Positions 17,411-26,745 of a stretch of DNA of 64,000 nucleotides are shown here, in pieces. This DNA is from Erwinia phyllosphaerae (GTDB taxonomy: Bacteria > Pseudomonadota > Gammaproteobacteria > Enterobacterales > Enterobacteriaceae). The notes below the pieces were generated by a model that saw only the letters and a list, made by a program, of their open reading frames with translations, made no database searches and had not been told where the DNA came from. The translations under genes were made by a program, and so were the position numbers. The stretch covers positions 310,001 through 374,000 of the forward strand of contig NZ_JAHSPF010000004.1 in assembly GCF_019132875.1 (NCBI RefSeq), written 5' to 3'. How positions within the stretch are numbered: position 1 is the first letter of the stretch; every line of letters begins with the position of its first letter.

Positions 17411-17425
17411 CAGACCAGTCGTCTA
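17411..17425. promoter_or_regulatory. Operator 1 of the NemR-like regulator
   Basis: CAGACCAGTCGTCTA, 21-35 bp upstream of the regulator ATG. It matches the two other sites in this interval except for two bases, and has the AGAC/GTCT dyad of NemR-type boxes. Confidence 0.7.
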
Positions 17426-17611
17426 CGAAATGGCGTGTGGCAATGCCCTCAGGAAGAGCGTCAGATGCAGCTTACAGAAAGAAAAAAAGCTTATTAAGAT
17501 TGTGAGCTTTAAATATTCTCATTCTGCCTCTGTCAAGGCAGCGCTCTAATGGTGCGGATTATCAAAGCTGAGGCAGCGAATTTATCGCCACCTCAGAGGT
17601 TCAGGCATGAT

Positions 17612-18292
17612 TTATTGAGCCAGTTTATGCAGTAACTGCTCGGCCGTAGCCGCAGAAGAGGTCGGGTTTTGGCCTGTAATAAGCTGACCATCGGTGACCA
17701 CGTATGAACTCCAGTCAGGGCCTTTTGAATAAAGACCGCCTTTTGCAATCAGCTCATCTTCTACCAGAAACGGCACCACCTGAGTCAGCCCTACTGCTTC
17801 CTCTTCCGAGTTAGTAAATCCGGTGACCTTACGGCCTTCTACCAGTGCTTTGCCTTCCTGTGTTTTTACATGGCGCAAAACGCCTGGCGCATGACAAACA
17901 AACGCAACGGGTTTTTCGGCAGCGATAAAAGCTTCAATCAGAGCGACAGAGTGCTTATCTTCCGCCAGATCCCATAGCGGGCCGTGGCCGCCAGGATAGA
18001 AAACGGCGTCAAAATCAGCCTGTGAAACAGTGTCGAGTCGAACGGTGGCAGCCAGTTGTGCTACTGCCGCCGTATCTGCCTCAAAGCGATGTGTGAGTGC
18101 GGTCTGGAAATCGGGTTCGTTACTTTTCGGGTCAAGCGGCGGATTTCCACCCTGCGGCGAGGCCAGCACGATCTCTGCGCCCGCATCTTTAAAGACATAA
18201 TAAGGCGCGGCCAGTTCTTCAAGCCAGAAACCTGTTTTACGGCCGGTGTCACCCAGTCGATCGTGTGAGGTCAGTACCATAAGGATCTTCAT
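17612..18292 (-). CDS. DJ-1/PfpI family protein, HchA/Hsp31-like class
   Basis: 226 aa type-1 glutamine amidotransferase-like fold. The nucleophile elbow AFVCHAPGVL places Cys133 next to His134, and the N-terminal helix TGFWLEELAAPYYVF supplies the conserved Glu. This Glu-Cys-His set is that of Hsp31-type glutathione-independent glyoxalases (glyoxalase III) and the related YDR533c group. The loop FYPGGHGPLWDLA is also characteristic. Probably cytoplasmic. The NemR-like repressor and a perfect operator 34-48 bp upstream point to a role in reactive carbonyl or electrophile stress. Chaperone or protease activity claimed for relatives cannot be excluded. Confidence 0.85.
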   Translation of the reverse strand: MKILMVLTSHDRLGDTGRKTGFWLEELAAPYYVFKDAGAEIVLASPQGGNPPLDPKSNEPDFQTALTHRFEADTAAVAQLAATVRLDTVSQADFDAVFYPGGHGPLWDLAEDKHSVALIEAFIAAEKPVAFVCHAPGVLRHVKTQEGKALVEGRKVTGFTNSEEEAVGLTQVVPFLVEDELIAKGGLYSKGPDWSSYVVTDGQLITGQNPTSSAATAEQLLHKLAQ

Positions 18293-18325
18293 CGTTTTAC
18301 TCCTGCCTGTATCATTGATTTATAT

Positions 18326-18340
18326 TAGACCGGTCGACTA
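18326..18340. promoter_or_regulatory. Operator 2, before the DJ-1 gene
   Basis: TAGACCGGTCGACTA, 34-48 bp upstream of the DJ-1 gene start. It shares 14 of 15 bases with operator 3. Confidence 0.75.
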
Positions 18341-18525
18341 TAAATCTTATAAAAAAAGTCGACCTACTGTCGGTTTATATAACGCCTTTCTGTTTTCCCG
18401 TGCCCTGTGCGGCTGATAAAGAGCCTGTTGATGTAAAATTACTTTTACCAGCATTCCAGATTCGTGTCAGGTTATCTGCTTTGCTATCAGCTATGCGCTA
18501 ACTCAGTATTTAAGCTAGCACCTAA

Positions 18526-18540
18526 TAGACCGGTCGTCTA
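18526..18540. promoter_or_regulatory. Operator 3, without an adjacent gene
   Basis: TAGACCGGTCGTCTA, the best dyad of the three. It lies 200 bp beyond operator 2 in a gene-free stretch and 355 bp before sapC. It may act on the DJ-1 promoter at a distance, control transcription toward sapC, or be left over from a lost gene. Confidence 0.7.
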
Positions 18541-18894
18541 CAAGCAAGGCAATAAAATTTTGTGCACCTGACTTTTCCTCGCGCTGCTGCCCTGTTCCCG
18601 TCCCACGCTGCTTAAACGCGGACATAGTGTCATCACAAGGGTATTCCTGCATAATCTTCCCTGCTTTTTATCTGTCCTGAATGACTTCTTAGGTCAAATC
18701 GTAACCTTCATTAACCCAGGCTCGAAATTGCTGCCCGCGTTTCCTTGCCTGAGACCGCGTTATCGAAGGATAATCGCCTATGCTAAGTGGTAAGGTTGTA
18801 CCTTTCCGGCACACAAAAAGAGATTAAATCACTGATAATATGGTAAATTGTGAAGTGACTCTAAACACACTAAAACAACACAAAGCGATATCGT
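18541..18894. other. Gene-free leader of sapCDF
   Basis: No ORF is seen. Because sapC is detached from sapAB by the insertion and by opposing genes, this stretch must carry the sapCDF promoter. I see no strong sigma-70 match. Operator 3 lies at its left edge. The sequence just before sapC (18830-18894) is AT-rich. Confidence 0.5.
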
Positions 18895-19785
18895 ATGCCC
18901 TCCGATAATATCTACGCCGAAAAACGGCTACCCAGCACGTTTCGCAATGCCTGGCGGCTGTTCTATCGCGACACGTCCGCCATGATCGGCTTTTACACTT
19001 TTATCGCGCTGATTTTGCTGTGTCTTTTTGGTCGACTGCTGGCTCCCTATAATCTTGACCAGCAGTTTTTAGGCTACCAGCTGTTGCCGCCCTCCTGGTC
19101 CCGATACGGTGACGTTTCCTTTTTCCTCGGCACGGACGATTTAGGCCGCGATTTACTGAGCAGGCTGCTGAGTGGCGCGGCACCTACGGTAGGTTCGGCT
19201 CTGGTTATTACCCTGCTGGCCTCGTTGTGCGCCATGATATTGGGTGTTTTTGCCGGTCTGACTCGCGGGCTGCGTTCTGCCGTTATGAATCATATTCTGG
19301 ATACGTTTCTTTCCATCCCCTCGCTGCTGCTGGCGATTATTGTGGTAGCGTTTTTTGGGCCGGGACTCAGCCACGCCTGGCTTGCGGTTTTCCTGGCCAT
19401 TATTCCTCGCCTGGTGCGTTCTGTTTATACTGCCGTGCACGATGAACTGGAAAAAGAGTATGTAACCGCCGCCCGACTGGATGGGGCCAGCAGCATGAAT
19501 ATTCTGCGCTATGCCATTTTCCCCAATATCCTGGCGCTGCTGGTATCGGAGTTCACCCGCGCGCTGTCAATGGCCATTCTGGATATCGCCGCGCTGGGTT
19601 TTCTGGATCTTGGCGCGCAGTTGCCTTCTCCTGAATGGGGAGCCATGCTTGGCGATGCGCTGGAACTGATTTACGTCGCGCCCTGGACTGTCATGCTGCC
19701 CGGCGCGGCCATCATGCTTAGCGTCCTGATTGTTAATTTGTTAGGTGACGGCATTCGCCGGGCCATTGTTGCGGGAGTTGAATAA
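18895..19785 (+). CDS. sapC: SapC, ABC transporter permease
   Basis: Second permease of the Sap importer, 296 aa. After the N-terminal [20 protein letters not shown] there are six hydrophobic segments. [20 protein letters not shown] and [20 protein letters not shown] are hallmark SapC text, and the EAA loop reads [20 protein letters not shown]. The stop codon is followed at once by the sapD ATG. In E. coli it directly follows sapB; here it is 4.2 kb away. Confidence 0.95.
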   Translation: MPSDNIYAEKRLPSTFRNAWRLFYRDTSAMIGFYTFIALILLCLFGRLLAPYNLDQQFLGYQLLPPSWSRYGDVSFFLGTDDLGRDLLSRLLSGAAPTVGSALVITLLASLCAMILGVFAGLTRGLRSAVMNHILDTFLSIPSLLLAIIVVAFFGPGLSHAWLAVFLAIIPRLVRSVYTAVHDELEKEYVTAARLDGASSMNILRYAIFPNILALLVSEFTRALSMAILDIAALGFLDLGAQLPSPEWGAMLGDALELIYVAPWTVMLPGAAIMLSVLIVNLLGDGIRRAIVAGVE

Positions 19786-20778
19786 ATGCCGCTGCTCGAT
19801 ATACGTAACCTGACCATTGAATTTATGACTGCCGACGGGCCGGTAAAAGCAGTCGATCGCGTCAGTATTACACTGAGCGAAGGCGAGGTCCGCGGGCTGG
19901 TTGGCGAGTCTGGTTCCGGCAAGAGCCTGATTGCCAAAGCCATTTGTGGCGTCACCAAAGAAAACTGGCGCGTGACGGCCGATCGTATGCGCTTTGACGA
20001 TATCGACCTGCTAAAGCTTTCACCGCGCGAAAGACGCAAGCTGGTCGGTCATAATGTCTCAATGATTTTTCAGGAACCGCAGTCTTGTCTGGATCCTTCC
20101 GAAAGCATTGGCAAACAGCTCCGGCAGGCTATCCCCCGCTGGACCTGGAAAGGCCGCTGGTATCAGCGCTTTCGCTGGCGGCATCGCCGTGCTATCGAGC
20201 TGTTACACCGCGTCGGGATTAAAGATCATAAAGATATTATGCGCAGCTTTCCTTACGAGCTGACTGAAGGCGAATGCCAGAAAGTGATGATCGCGATTGC
20301 GCTGGCCAACCAGCCGCGGCTGTTGATTGCCGATGAGCCGACCAATGCGATGGAGCCGACTACCCAGGCGCAAATATTCCGCCTGCTTTCACGCCTTAAC
20401 CAGAACAACAACACGACTATTTTGCTGATTAGCCACGACCTGCAGATGCTAAGCCACTGGGCAAACCGCATCAACGTAATGTATTGCGGACAAACTGTTG
20501 AAACGGCGCTTAGTGAAGATCTGATTAGTACGCCGCATCATCCTTACACCCAGGCGCTCATCAGGGCCATGCCCGATTTTGGCCGTTCGCTGCCGCATAA
20601 AAGCCGCCTGAACACGCTGCCCGGCGCTATCCCTTCGCTGGAGCATTTGCCTATAGGCTGTCGGCTGGGGCCGCGCTGTCCCTATGCACAGAAAAAGTGT
20701 ATTGAAACGCCCCGTCTGACCGGTAGCAAATCACATCTGTTTGCCTGTCATTTCCCGCTCAATATGGAGAGCCAGTGA
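19786..20778 (+). CDS. sapD: SapD, ABC transporter ATP-binding protein
   Basis: ATPase of the DppD/OppD type, 330 aa. Walker A GESGSGKS (about residue 42), Q-loop FQEP, signature in the unusual form LTEGECQK (instead of LSGGQ), Walker [11 protein letters not shown]-switch SHDLQ. The C-terminal oligopeptide-transporter cysteine region [16 protein letters not shown] would bind an Fe-S or metal as in DppD. It overlaps sapF by one base (TGATG). Confidence 0.95.
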   Translation: MPLLDIRNLTIEFMTADGPVKAVDRVSITLSEGEVRGLVGESGSGKSLIAKAICGVTKENWRVTADRMRFDDIDLLKLSPRERRKLVGHNVSMIFQEPQSCLDPSESIGKQLRQAIPRWTWKGRWYQRFRWRHRRAIELLHRVGIKDHKDIMRSFPYELTEGECQKVMIAIALANQPRLLIADEPTNAMEPTTQAQIFRLLSRLNQNNNTTILLISHDLQMLSHWANRINVMYCGQTVETALSEDLISTPHHPYTQALIRAMPDFGRSLPHKSRLNTLPGAIPSLEHLPIGCRLGPRCPYAQKKCIETPRLTGSKSHLFACHFPLNMESQ

Positions 20779-21584
20779 TGATAGAAACGCTGCTGGAAGT
20801 GCGTAACCTCAGTAAAACCTACCGCTACCGCACCGGCCTTTTCCGGCGACAGCATGTGGAAGCGGTAAAGGAAGTCAGCTTTACGCTGCGGGAAAAGCAA
20901 ACGCTGGCGATTATTGGTGAAAACGGGTCCGGGAAATCAACGCTGGCTAAAATGCTTAGCGGCATGGTTGCGCCGAGCGCGGGCAATATTTTAATCGACG
21001 ACCATCCGCTGGAATATGGCGATTACGGCTACCGCAGCCAGCGCATTCGCATGATCTTTCAGGACCCTTCTACCTCGCTTAATCCGCGCCAGCGTATTGG
21101 GCAAATTCTGGATTTCCCGCTGCGGCTGAATACAGATCTTTCCGCTAAAGAGCGGGAAAAACGCATTATCGCCACCCTGCGCCAGGTTGGATTGCTACGC
21201 GACCACGCCGCTTATTATCCGCATATGCTGGCACCGGGACAGAAACAGCGTGTAGGCCTGGCGCGCGCGCTGATTTTACAGCCGAAAGTGATCGTTGCCG
21301 ACGAAGCGCTGGCCTCGCTGGATATGTCAATGCGCTCGCAGCTGATCAATCTGATGCTGGAGCTACAGGATAAGCACGGTATTGCTTATATCTACGTGAC
21401 GCAGCATCTGGGCATGATGAAGCACATCAGCGATCAGGTTATCGTGATGCACCAGGGCGAGGTGGTTGAGCGCGGCAGTACCGCCGACGTGCTGGCTTCT
21501 CCGCTGCACGATTTAACCAAACGGCTGATTAACAGCCACTTTGGCGAAGCGCTGACCGCCGACGCATGGCGCAAAGACCGGTAA
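20778..21584 (+). CDS. sapF: SapF, ABC transporter ATP-binding protein
   Basis: Second ATPase of the Sap system, 268 aa, the same length as in E. coli. Walker A GENGSGKS, Q-loop FQDPSTSLNPRQR, signature LAPGQKQR (non-canonical, as in other SapF), Walker B VIVADEALASLD. The end HFGEALTADAWRKDR is conserved. I chose the ATG that overlaps the sapD TGA; a GTG three bases earlier is possible. Confidence 0.95.
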   Translation: MIETLLEVRNLSKTYRYRTGLFRRQHVEAVKEVSFTLREKQTLAIIGENGSGKSTLAKMLSGMVAPSAGNILIDDHPLEYGDYGYRSQRIRMIFQDPSTSLNPRQRIGQILDFPLRLNTDLSAKEREKRIIATLRQVGLLRDHAAYYPHMLAPGQKQRVGLARALILQPKVIVADEALASLDMSMRSQLINLMLELQDKHGIAYIYVTQHLGMMKHISDQVIVMHQGEVVERGSTADVLASPLHDLTKRLINSHFGEALTADAWRKDR

Positions 21585-21752
21585 ATCCTTCTCCCCAGAC
21601 CGTTTATTCTGCCATGAATAAGCGGTTATTCCACATAATACGCTGAACTCCCTCTCTTTATGCTTTTATGCTATTTATTAGCACCTATTGGTCTTTGGTC
21701 TGCCTTTTAGCTTGCGCGAGGATAAGCACAGCTAATACTAGAAGGAATGACT

Positions 21753-22892
21753 ATGGAACAGCGTCGGCCAGAAAGCCACAGCCACTGGTATCACGAAACA
21801 CAGTCTACCCGTGCCACTCAGGCACAGCCGCTGGTTCCCGAGGCCGCCGAAATTGAAGATCGCTTTTTACTGGGCCTGGCAGCGCTGTGCAAAAATGATC
21901 TGCACGAAACGCTCCAGGCCGCCCAGCCTGCGTTGCTGGCCTCCAGAGATCTTTACCAGCTGTTTTTTCCTCAGGATCTTGTTACCTCTTTAACGCATAC
22001 GCTAACGCTGTACGACCGGCTCAGCACCGCGCTGACCGTAGCGCAGGTGACCGGCGTGCAGCGGCTGTGCAACCATTATGCCGCTCGCCTGAATCCTTTA
22101 AGCGGCCCGGACTCGTCGCGGGAAAGCAATCGTCGCCTCACGCAAATTACCGAGTATGCTCGCCAGCTGGCTACCCAGCCGACGCTGATTGACGAAGCGG
22201 CGCTGCAAAGACTGGATGAAGCAGGCCTGACCGCCCCCGATATTATTACCTTTAGCCAGGTCATCGGCTTTGTCTGTTACCAGGCGCGCGTGGCGGCTGG
22301 CATCCATGCGCTGCTCGGCCTGCCGGTACGCTGGATACCCGGCGTAACTATCCCGCCGGATGCAGAAGCGCTTTGCTTTGCACGGCGGCCGGCCTGGCGC
22401 CCCAGACTGTCGGCGGTTGAACTGCGCTATGCCTCTGACAGCCAGCTGGAAGCCTTAACCTTTTGCCAGCCGCAGCGAGCGGTGAGCGAAAGCGCCTGGC
22501 TGTTGGCACACGATGGCGATGCGCTGTATGGCTGGAGCAAGCTGATTAACGAACTTGAAGGGAAAATTACCTCGCCGGAAGGCCAGCTTGCCGCCGCTGT
22601 CGCCGCCCGCATTAACGGCAGCCCGGTTTGCTTTTATCGCTATGCGCCAGAGAAGCTGCGCGATTTGTTGCAGGCGGGGATTGAAGAAGCGGCCGCGTCG
22701 GCTTCTGCAAAGGATAAAGCTATTATTCAGGCAGCGGCGCAGCTCACCCGTTCGCCGGAGCGTTTTAGCGCAGCCCATTTACAGCCGCTGACGGAAGCAG
22801 GCTTTTCGCAGCCGCAAATTTTCAACGTTATTTTCAGTACGGCCCTGGCGGCCTGGAACAACCGGCTGATGCAGTCGCTCGGCACAGGTTAA
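21753..22892 (+). CDS. yciW: YciW, CMD-domain (carboxymuconolactone decarboxylase-like) protein
   Basis: 379 aa protein of the peroxidase-related/AhpD-like alpha-helical class. The N-terminus MEQRRPESHSHWYHETQS matches E. coli YciW (SHWYHETQS), and the position between sapF and rnb agrees with the E. coli map, although fabI and ycjD are missing here. E. coli yciW is under CysB control in sulfur starvation; its reaction is unsettled. The start at 21753 is preferred because GAAGG lies 7 bp upstream; an ATG two codons earlier is too close to it. Two AhpD-like helical repeats can be inferred (about 45-190 and 225-370), each lacking the CxxC pair of true AhpD. Confidence 0.88.
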   Translation: MEQRRPESHSHWYHETQSTRATQAQPLVPEAAEIEDRFLLGLAALCKNDLHETLQAAQPALLASRDLYQLFFPQDLVTSLTHTLTLYDRLSTALTVAQVTGVQRLCNHYAARLNPLSGPDSSRESNRRLTQITEYARQLATQPTLIDEAALQRLDEAGLTAPDIITFSQVIGFVCYQARVAAGIHALLGLPVRWIPGVTIPPDAEALCFARRPAWRPRLSAVELRYASDSQLEALTFCQPQRAVSESAWLLAHDGDALYGWSKLINELEGKITSPEGQLAAAVAARINGSPVCFYRYAPEKLRDLLQAGIEEAAASASAKDKAIIQAAAQLTRSPERFSAAHLQPLTEAGFSQPQIFNVIFSTALAAWNNRLMQSLGTG

Positions 22893-22965
22893 ACGCACGT
22901 CGCGCAGGCTTGCGGAGAAACTGCCTGGCCCGTTTCCCCTCAGGCCTGAAGATAACAGAGCCAGT

Positions 22966-23865
22966 TCACCGCTGACTTAACCAGCGGCGCACCTCGTCAA
23001 AAAAGTGCTGCGCCAGCGGCGTGGCCCGCCCCGGTTCAGCAATAACCACAGCGGCCTGACGCGTCATTGGTGCAATCGCCAGCGGACGTGCCTGCAGTTC
23101 CGGCGTCATGGAAGGGAGCAAATGCCCTCGCGGCGAAATCAGGCAGCCTAAACCGACCTGTGCGCCCTGGGTCAGCAGGAAAACAGAAGTTGTTTCCAGA
23201 ATTACCCGTAAATGGATACCGGCTTCGCGGAAATGGCTGTCCAGATAGCGCCGGAAGTAACGCGTTTGCTCTGCCAGGCAAAAAGGGATCTCAGTGAGTG
23301 CATTCAGCTCAAGCGGTTCATCCCCCGCCAGCTGAGGAAAATGATCGGGATGAAAGACCACTTCAACCCCGCCATCCTGCAGTAGCTCGGCCTGAAAATG
23401 CAGTTCGCGTAGCGTGGCCAGCTCAAAGAAACCGATGCCGACGTCCACCGTATAGCTATTAAGCGCATCCAGTAGCTGATCGGCGCTCAGTACAGAGACG
23501 CGATAGTCAAGCTGCGGATAGCGTTCCTGAATGCCCTTCAGTACTACCGTCAAAGAGATGCTACATTGCGGCACCACGCCAATACGCAGCGTGCCGGAGA
23601 CGCCATGCTTAAGCGATTCGACCTCCAGCTTGAGCCCTTGATATACCGAAACGATTTCTCGCGCCCACGTCAATACGCGTTCGCCTTCAGGGGTAAAACC
23701 GTCAAAATTATTGCTGCGATTAATTAACGATAATCCCAGCTCGCGCTCCAGATTTTTCAGGCGCATAGAGAGCGTCGGCTGGCTGACAAAGCTGGCCTCC
23801 GCCGCACGACCAAAATGGCGTTCGCGTTCAAGATTGCACAGGTAAATAAGCTGTTTTATATCCAT
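22966..23865 (-). CDS. LysR-family transcriptional regulator
   Basis: 299 aa. Winged HTH at the N-terminus (MDIKQLIYLCNLERERHFGR, VSQPTLSMRLKNLERELGLS), then a substrate-binding-like effector domain (about 90-295). The start at 23865 gives the standard LTTR beginning; 14 extra upstream codons are open. The target is not obvious. It is convergent with yciW and tail-on to the chemoreceptor gene, with no divergent partner gene. Autoregulation from the 311-bp upstream gap is likely. It marks the left edge of a 10-kb block absent between yciW and rnb in E. coli. Confidence 0.85.
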   Translation of the reverse strand: MDIKQLIYLCNLERERHFGRAAEASFVSQPTLSMRLKNLERELGLSLINRSNNFDGFTPEGERVLTWAREIVSVYQGLKLEVESLKHGVSGTLRIGVVPQCSISLTVVLKGIQERYPQLDYRVSVLSADQLLDALNSYTVDVGIGFFELATLRELHFQAELLQDGGVEVVFHPDHFPQLAGDEPLELNALTEIPFCLAEQTRYFRRYLDSHFREAGIHLRVILETTSVFLLTQGAQVGLGCLISPRGHLLPSMTPELQARPLAIAPMTRQAAVVIAEPGRATPLAQHFFDEVRRWLSQR

Positions 23866-24176
23866 TTTCTTATTTTTCAATGTATTGACTTTGTGGATCG
23901 CGGCCAAACCGGATGGTGTGTACTTAATGATGTACTAAATAAAAATCTACCTGCCAGGCGCGCTGCCGCTTTGCGGATGAAGAGTGATATCGTGCCAGAT
24001 TTCACACATTATACTTAGTAATGAATGCGTTATGACTATACAAAAGGCAGGACAAGGTGGGTTAAAGAGCCGAGTTGCCGTACTGCTCAGGGTTTTCCGC
24101 AGGCTTTTTTACTCAGCTACTATAGAACTTTTTAATACTTATTGCCCCCGATTCCGGAGGCAATAGTCGTCAGAGA
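23866..24176. other. Intergenic gap between LysR and chemoreceptor genes
   Basis: Holds the LysR gene promoter and, at 24140-24166, a stem (minus strand TTGCC-CC-loop-GG-GGCAA) that could end the chemoreceptor transcript. The following U-tract is weak. Nothing else was seen. Confidence 0.5.
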
Positions 24177-25820
24177 TTAAAAACTTTCCCAGTTTCCTGC
24201 CGCGCTGACTGCTTCCTGCGGCTGGAGACGCGTGACGGGCTGCTTAACAAAGCGATCGCTCTTTTTACTGCCTGATTCTGAACTTAGCTTAAACGCGGAT
24301 ACCAGCGCGCTGAGCGTCTCCGCCTGCCCTTGTAAAGATCGGGATGCCGATGAAGCTTCCTCGACCAGCGCGGCGTTCTGCTGGGTCACTTCATCCATTT
24401 GCCCCATAGCCAGATGCACCTGCTCAATCCCGCGGCTTTGCTCGGCGGCAGAAGTGGCAATTTCATTAACGATGGTCGCGACCTGATTAATTGAGCTTGT
24501 CACTTTCTCTGTATTTTCACCCACGTTTGCCGCCTGCAGCGTACCGCTTTCAACGTGTTGCACAGAGGCAACGATCAGTTCTTTAATTTCTTTCGCGGCT
24601 GACGAAGATCGCTGGGCAAGATTACGCACTTCGCTTGCCACAACGGCAAAACCACGTCCGTGCTCACCGGCTCTGGCAGCTTCTACTGCGGCATTGAGTG
24701 CCAAAATATTTGTCTGGAATGAAATACCTTCAATCAAGCCCGTTATTTCAGAAATTTTTCCGGAACTGGTGCGGATATCTTCCATCGTTAACAGCATCTC
24801 TTTCACCGATCTGCCGTTTTCAGCAGACAGCTTATTGGCATTGTCAGCTAAATCGCTTGCCCGGCTGGCGCTGGAGGAGTTGGTTTTAACCGCGTCACTT
24901 AAAGTGGCCATGCTGGCTGAAGTTTGTTCAAGAGATGCTGCCTGCTCTTCCGTACGAGAAGACAGGTCTTCGTTCCCTGCTGCAATCTGCGACGAACCCG
25001 CGCTGACCGACAGTGAAGAACTGTGTACCGCAGACAAGGTTTCGGAGAATTTAGCTAACAGCTTATTAAAAGCTGCGGCGGTTTTACCCACCTCGTCGGC
25101 ACGGCTTTCATCTGCCAGACAGGTAAGATCCAGCGTTTCGCTGGCAGCGATCATCGTTCTTTCCATGCTGGACAAGCTTTTTCTGATATTCAATATCGTT
25201 TTAATGGTAAAGAAGCTCAAAATAATAATAATGAAGGCGATAGCTATCGACATGGTCCAGATGGTTTTCTTATAGATACTTTCGTTAATCAGCTTCAGGT
25301 TATCGCCAATATTAACATTAAATTCAATCTGCTTATTTAAGTCGTCCGTTAATTTACGGCCATTCTTACCAATCCCCGCATCACCCTGCAGCAGGGAGTT
25401 CGACAAACTATTATTATGAACACGTGCGGCGCTGAGAAAATCAGGTAGCGAGGCACGGATTGCATCAATATCGTGATATATCTGCTCTGTCATGCCACGA
25501 TCTTCATCATTAGAAATATCGTTTGCCATATAATTGTCGGCTGATTTTTTTAAATCATCCAGAACGGCATTGATTTTTAATTCGATGGCCGGGTACTGGG
25601 TGTCATCCGTCACTGACTGATACTTGTAAAGAGACAATCCTAAGTTATTTGCTGCGCTTAGTGATTTATTCAGATCCTTGATGCTGGGAATAGAGTTGTT
25701 TTGCACATATTCAAAGCGGGATTGAAAACCGGATATGATCGTTAAAGAGACAACAGACAGCGTACATAACGCCATAACTAATAAGGTAAATGTTGAAAAT
25801 AAACGCTGCGTGATAGTCAT
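24177..25820 (-). CDS. Methyl-accepting chemotaxis protein
   Basis: 547 aa transmembrane chemoreceptor. First transmembrane segment about 9-31, periplasmic ligand domain about 33-187 (helical, four-helix-bundle type as in Tar/Tsr), second transmembrane segment about 188-211, HAMP about 212-265, then methylation helices (EEQAASLEQTSASMATLSDA) and the hairpin tip (ISFQTNILALNAAVEAARAG, EHGRGFAVVASEVRNLAQRS). The last five residues NWESF match the NWETF docking pentapeptide for CheR/CheB, so this is probably a high-abundance-type receptor able to adapt by itself. The ligand is unknown. No chemotaxis gene is nearby. Confidence 0.93.
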   Translation of the reverse strand: MTITQRLFSTFTLLVMALCTLSVVSLTIISGFQSRFEYVQNNSIPSIKDLNKSLSAANNLGLSLYKYQSVTDDTQYPAIELKINAVLDDLKKSADNYMANDISNDEDRGMTEQIYHDIDAIRASLPDFLSAARVHNNSLSNSLLQGDAGIGKNGRKLTDDLNKQIEFNVNIGDNLKLINESIYKKTIWTMSIAIAFIIIILSFFTIKTILNIRKSLSSMERTMIAASETLDLTCLADESRADEVGKTAAAFNKLLAKFSETLSAVHSSSLSVSAGSSQIAAGNEDLSSRTEEQAASLEQTSASMATLSDAVKTNSSSASRASDLADNANKLSAENGRSVKEMLLTMEDIRTSSGKISEITGLIEGISFQTNILALNAAVEAARAGEHGRGFAVVASEVRNLAQRSSSAAKEIKELIVASVQHVESGTLQAANVGENTEKVTSSINQVATIVNEIATSAAEQSRGIEQVHLAMGQMDEVTQQNAALVEEASSASRSLQGQAETLSALVSAFKLSSESGSKKSDRFVKQPVTRLQPQEAVSAAGNWESF

Positions 25821-26058
25821 GTATACCTCAGACCCGACAATTTTTATGAAAAAATAGTACCCCTGTTCTTCGCCTAAGGTTATCGGCCTGCGCGTATAAA
25901 AATTTAGCTTTAAGCCCTGCTTTTCTACGTTTTTCGATCGGGTGATGCAACTGCTTATTTATGCTGGTTTATTATTTTTTGCGTACCGCTTTTATCGATA
26001 GCTGATGAGACTTTTGTTTATTCGGTCCAGCTACTTTTGCACAGTACGGTTACACCTT

Positions 26059-26745
26059 TTACAATTTTTGCGCTGCTTTCAGGGTTGCCTCTAACCTTCG
26101 GGCAATAAAAGGCGCGGCCTGAGCTTTCGCCTGTTGCAGCTGTTCTGGCGACGCCTGCCGGGGCGAACCGCAGGAAAAAGGCGGAGCGGGATCGTACTCC
26201 ATATGCAGCTGGATATTTTGTGCAGTTTCACTGCCATAGAGCGCAGCGACAACGCTCAGGGCAAAATCGATACCGGACGTTACCCCTGCGCCCGTTATAC
26301 GATTGCTATCCTGTACCACTCGTTCACTAACCGGCTGCGCCCCTAACAGAGCAAGCTGATCGAGTGAAGCCCAGTGGCTGGTAGCCCGATACCCCTGCAA
26401 TAACCCTGCGGCTCCCAATATCAGCGAACCGGTACAAACAGAGGTAATCAGGCTGGCCTGCTCGCTTTTCTGACGAATAAACGTCAGCGTTTCTGCATCC
26501 TCCATTAATGCAATTTGTCCCGGCCCTCCCGGAACGCAGATGACGTCCAGCGCCGGGCAGGTAGCAAAAGTTGCCGTAGGCAAGATGGCCATTCCCCGAT
26601 CCGAAACCACTGGATCAAGTGTTTTCCAGATAAGATGCACCTCGGCAGCTGGCGCGCGCGCGAAAACTTCGAAGGGACCCGTTAAATCGAGCTGGGTAAG
26701 ACCGGGGAAAAGTAACAGGCCAATTGAAACTGAGGAAGCGCTCAT
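26059..26745 (-). CDS. DJ-1/PfpI family protein, isonitrile hydratase-like
   Basis: 228 aa. The N-terminus IGLLLFPGLTQLDLTGPFEV with Asp20, and nucleophile Cys104 in ITSVCTGSLILGAAGLL, followed by ATSHW, resemble Pseudomonas isonitrile hydratase InhA and the N-terminal domain of GlxA-type regulators. There is no AraC-type HTH after the domain, so it is an enzyme-like stand-alone form. The C-terminal helix (ARRLEATLKAAQ) is typical. The true substrate is unknown. Its own promoter is expected upstream at about 26750-26810. Confidence 0.8.
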   Translation of the reverse strand: MSASSVSIGLLLFPGLTQLDLTGPFEVFARAPAAEVHLIWKTLDPVVSDRGMAILPTATFATCPALDVICVPGGPGQIALMEDAETLTFIRQKSEQASLITSVCTGSLILGAAGLLQGYRATSHWASLDQLALLGAQPVSERVVQDSNRITGAGVTSGIDFALSVVAALYGSETAQNIQLHMEYDPAPPFSCGSPRQASPEQLQQAKAQAAPFIARRLEATLKAAQKL

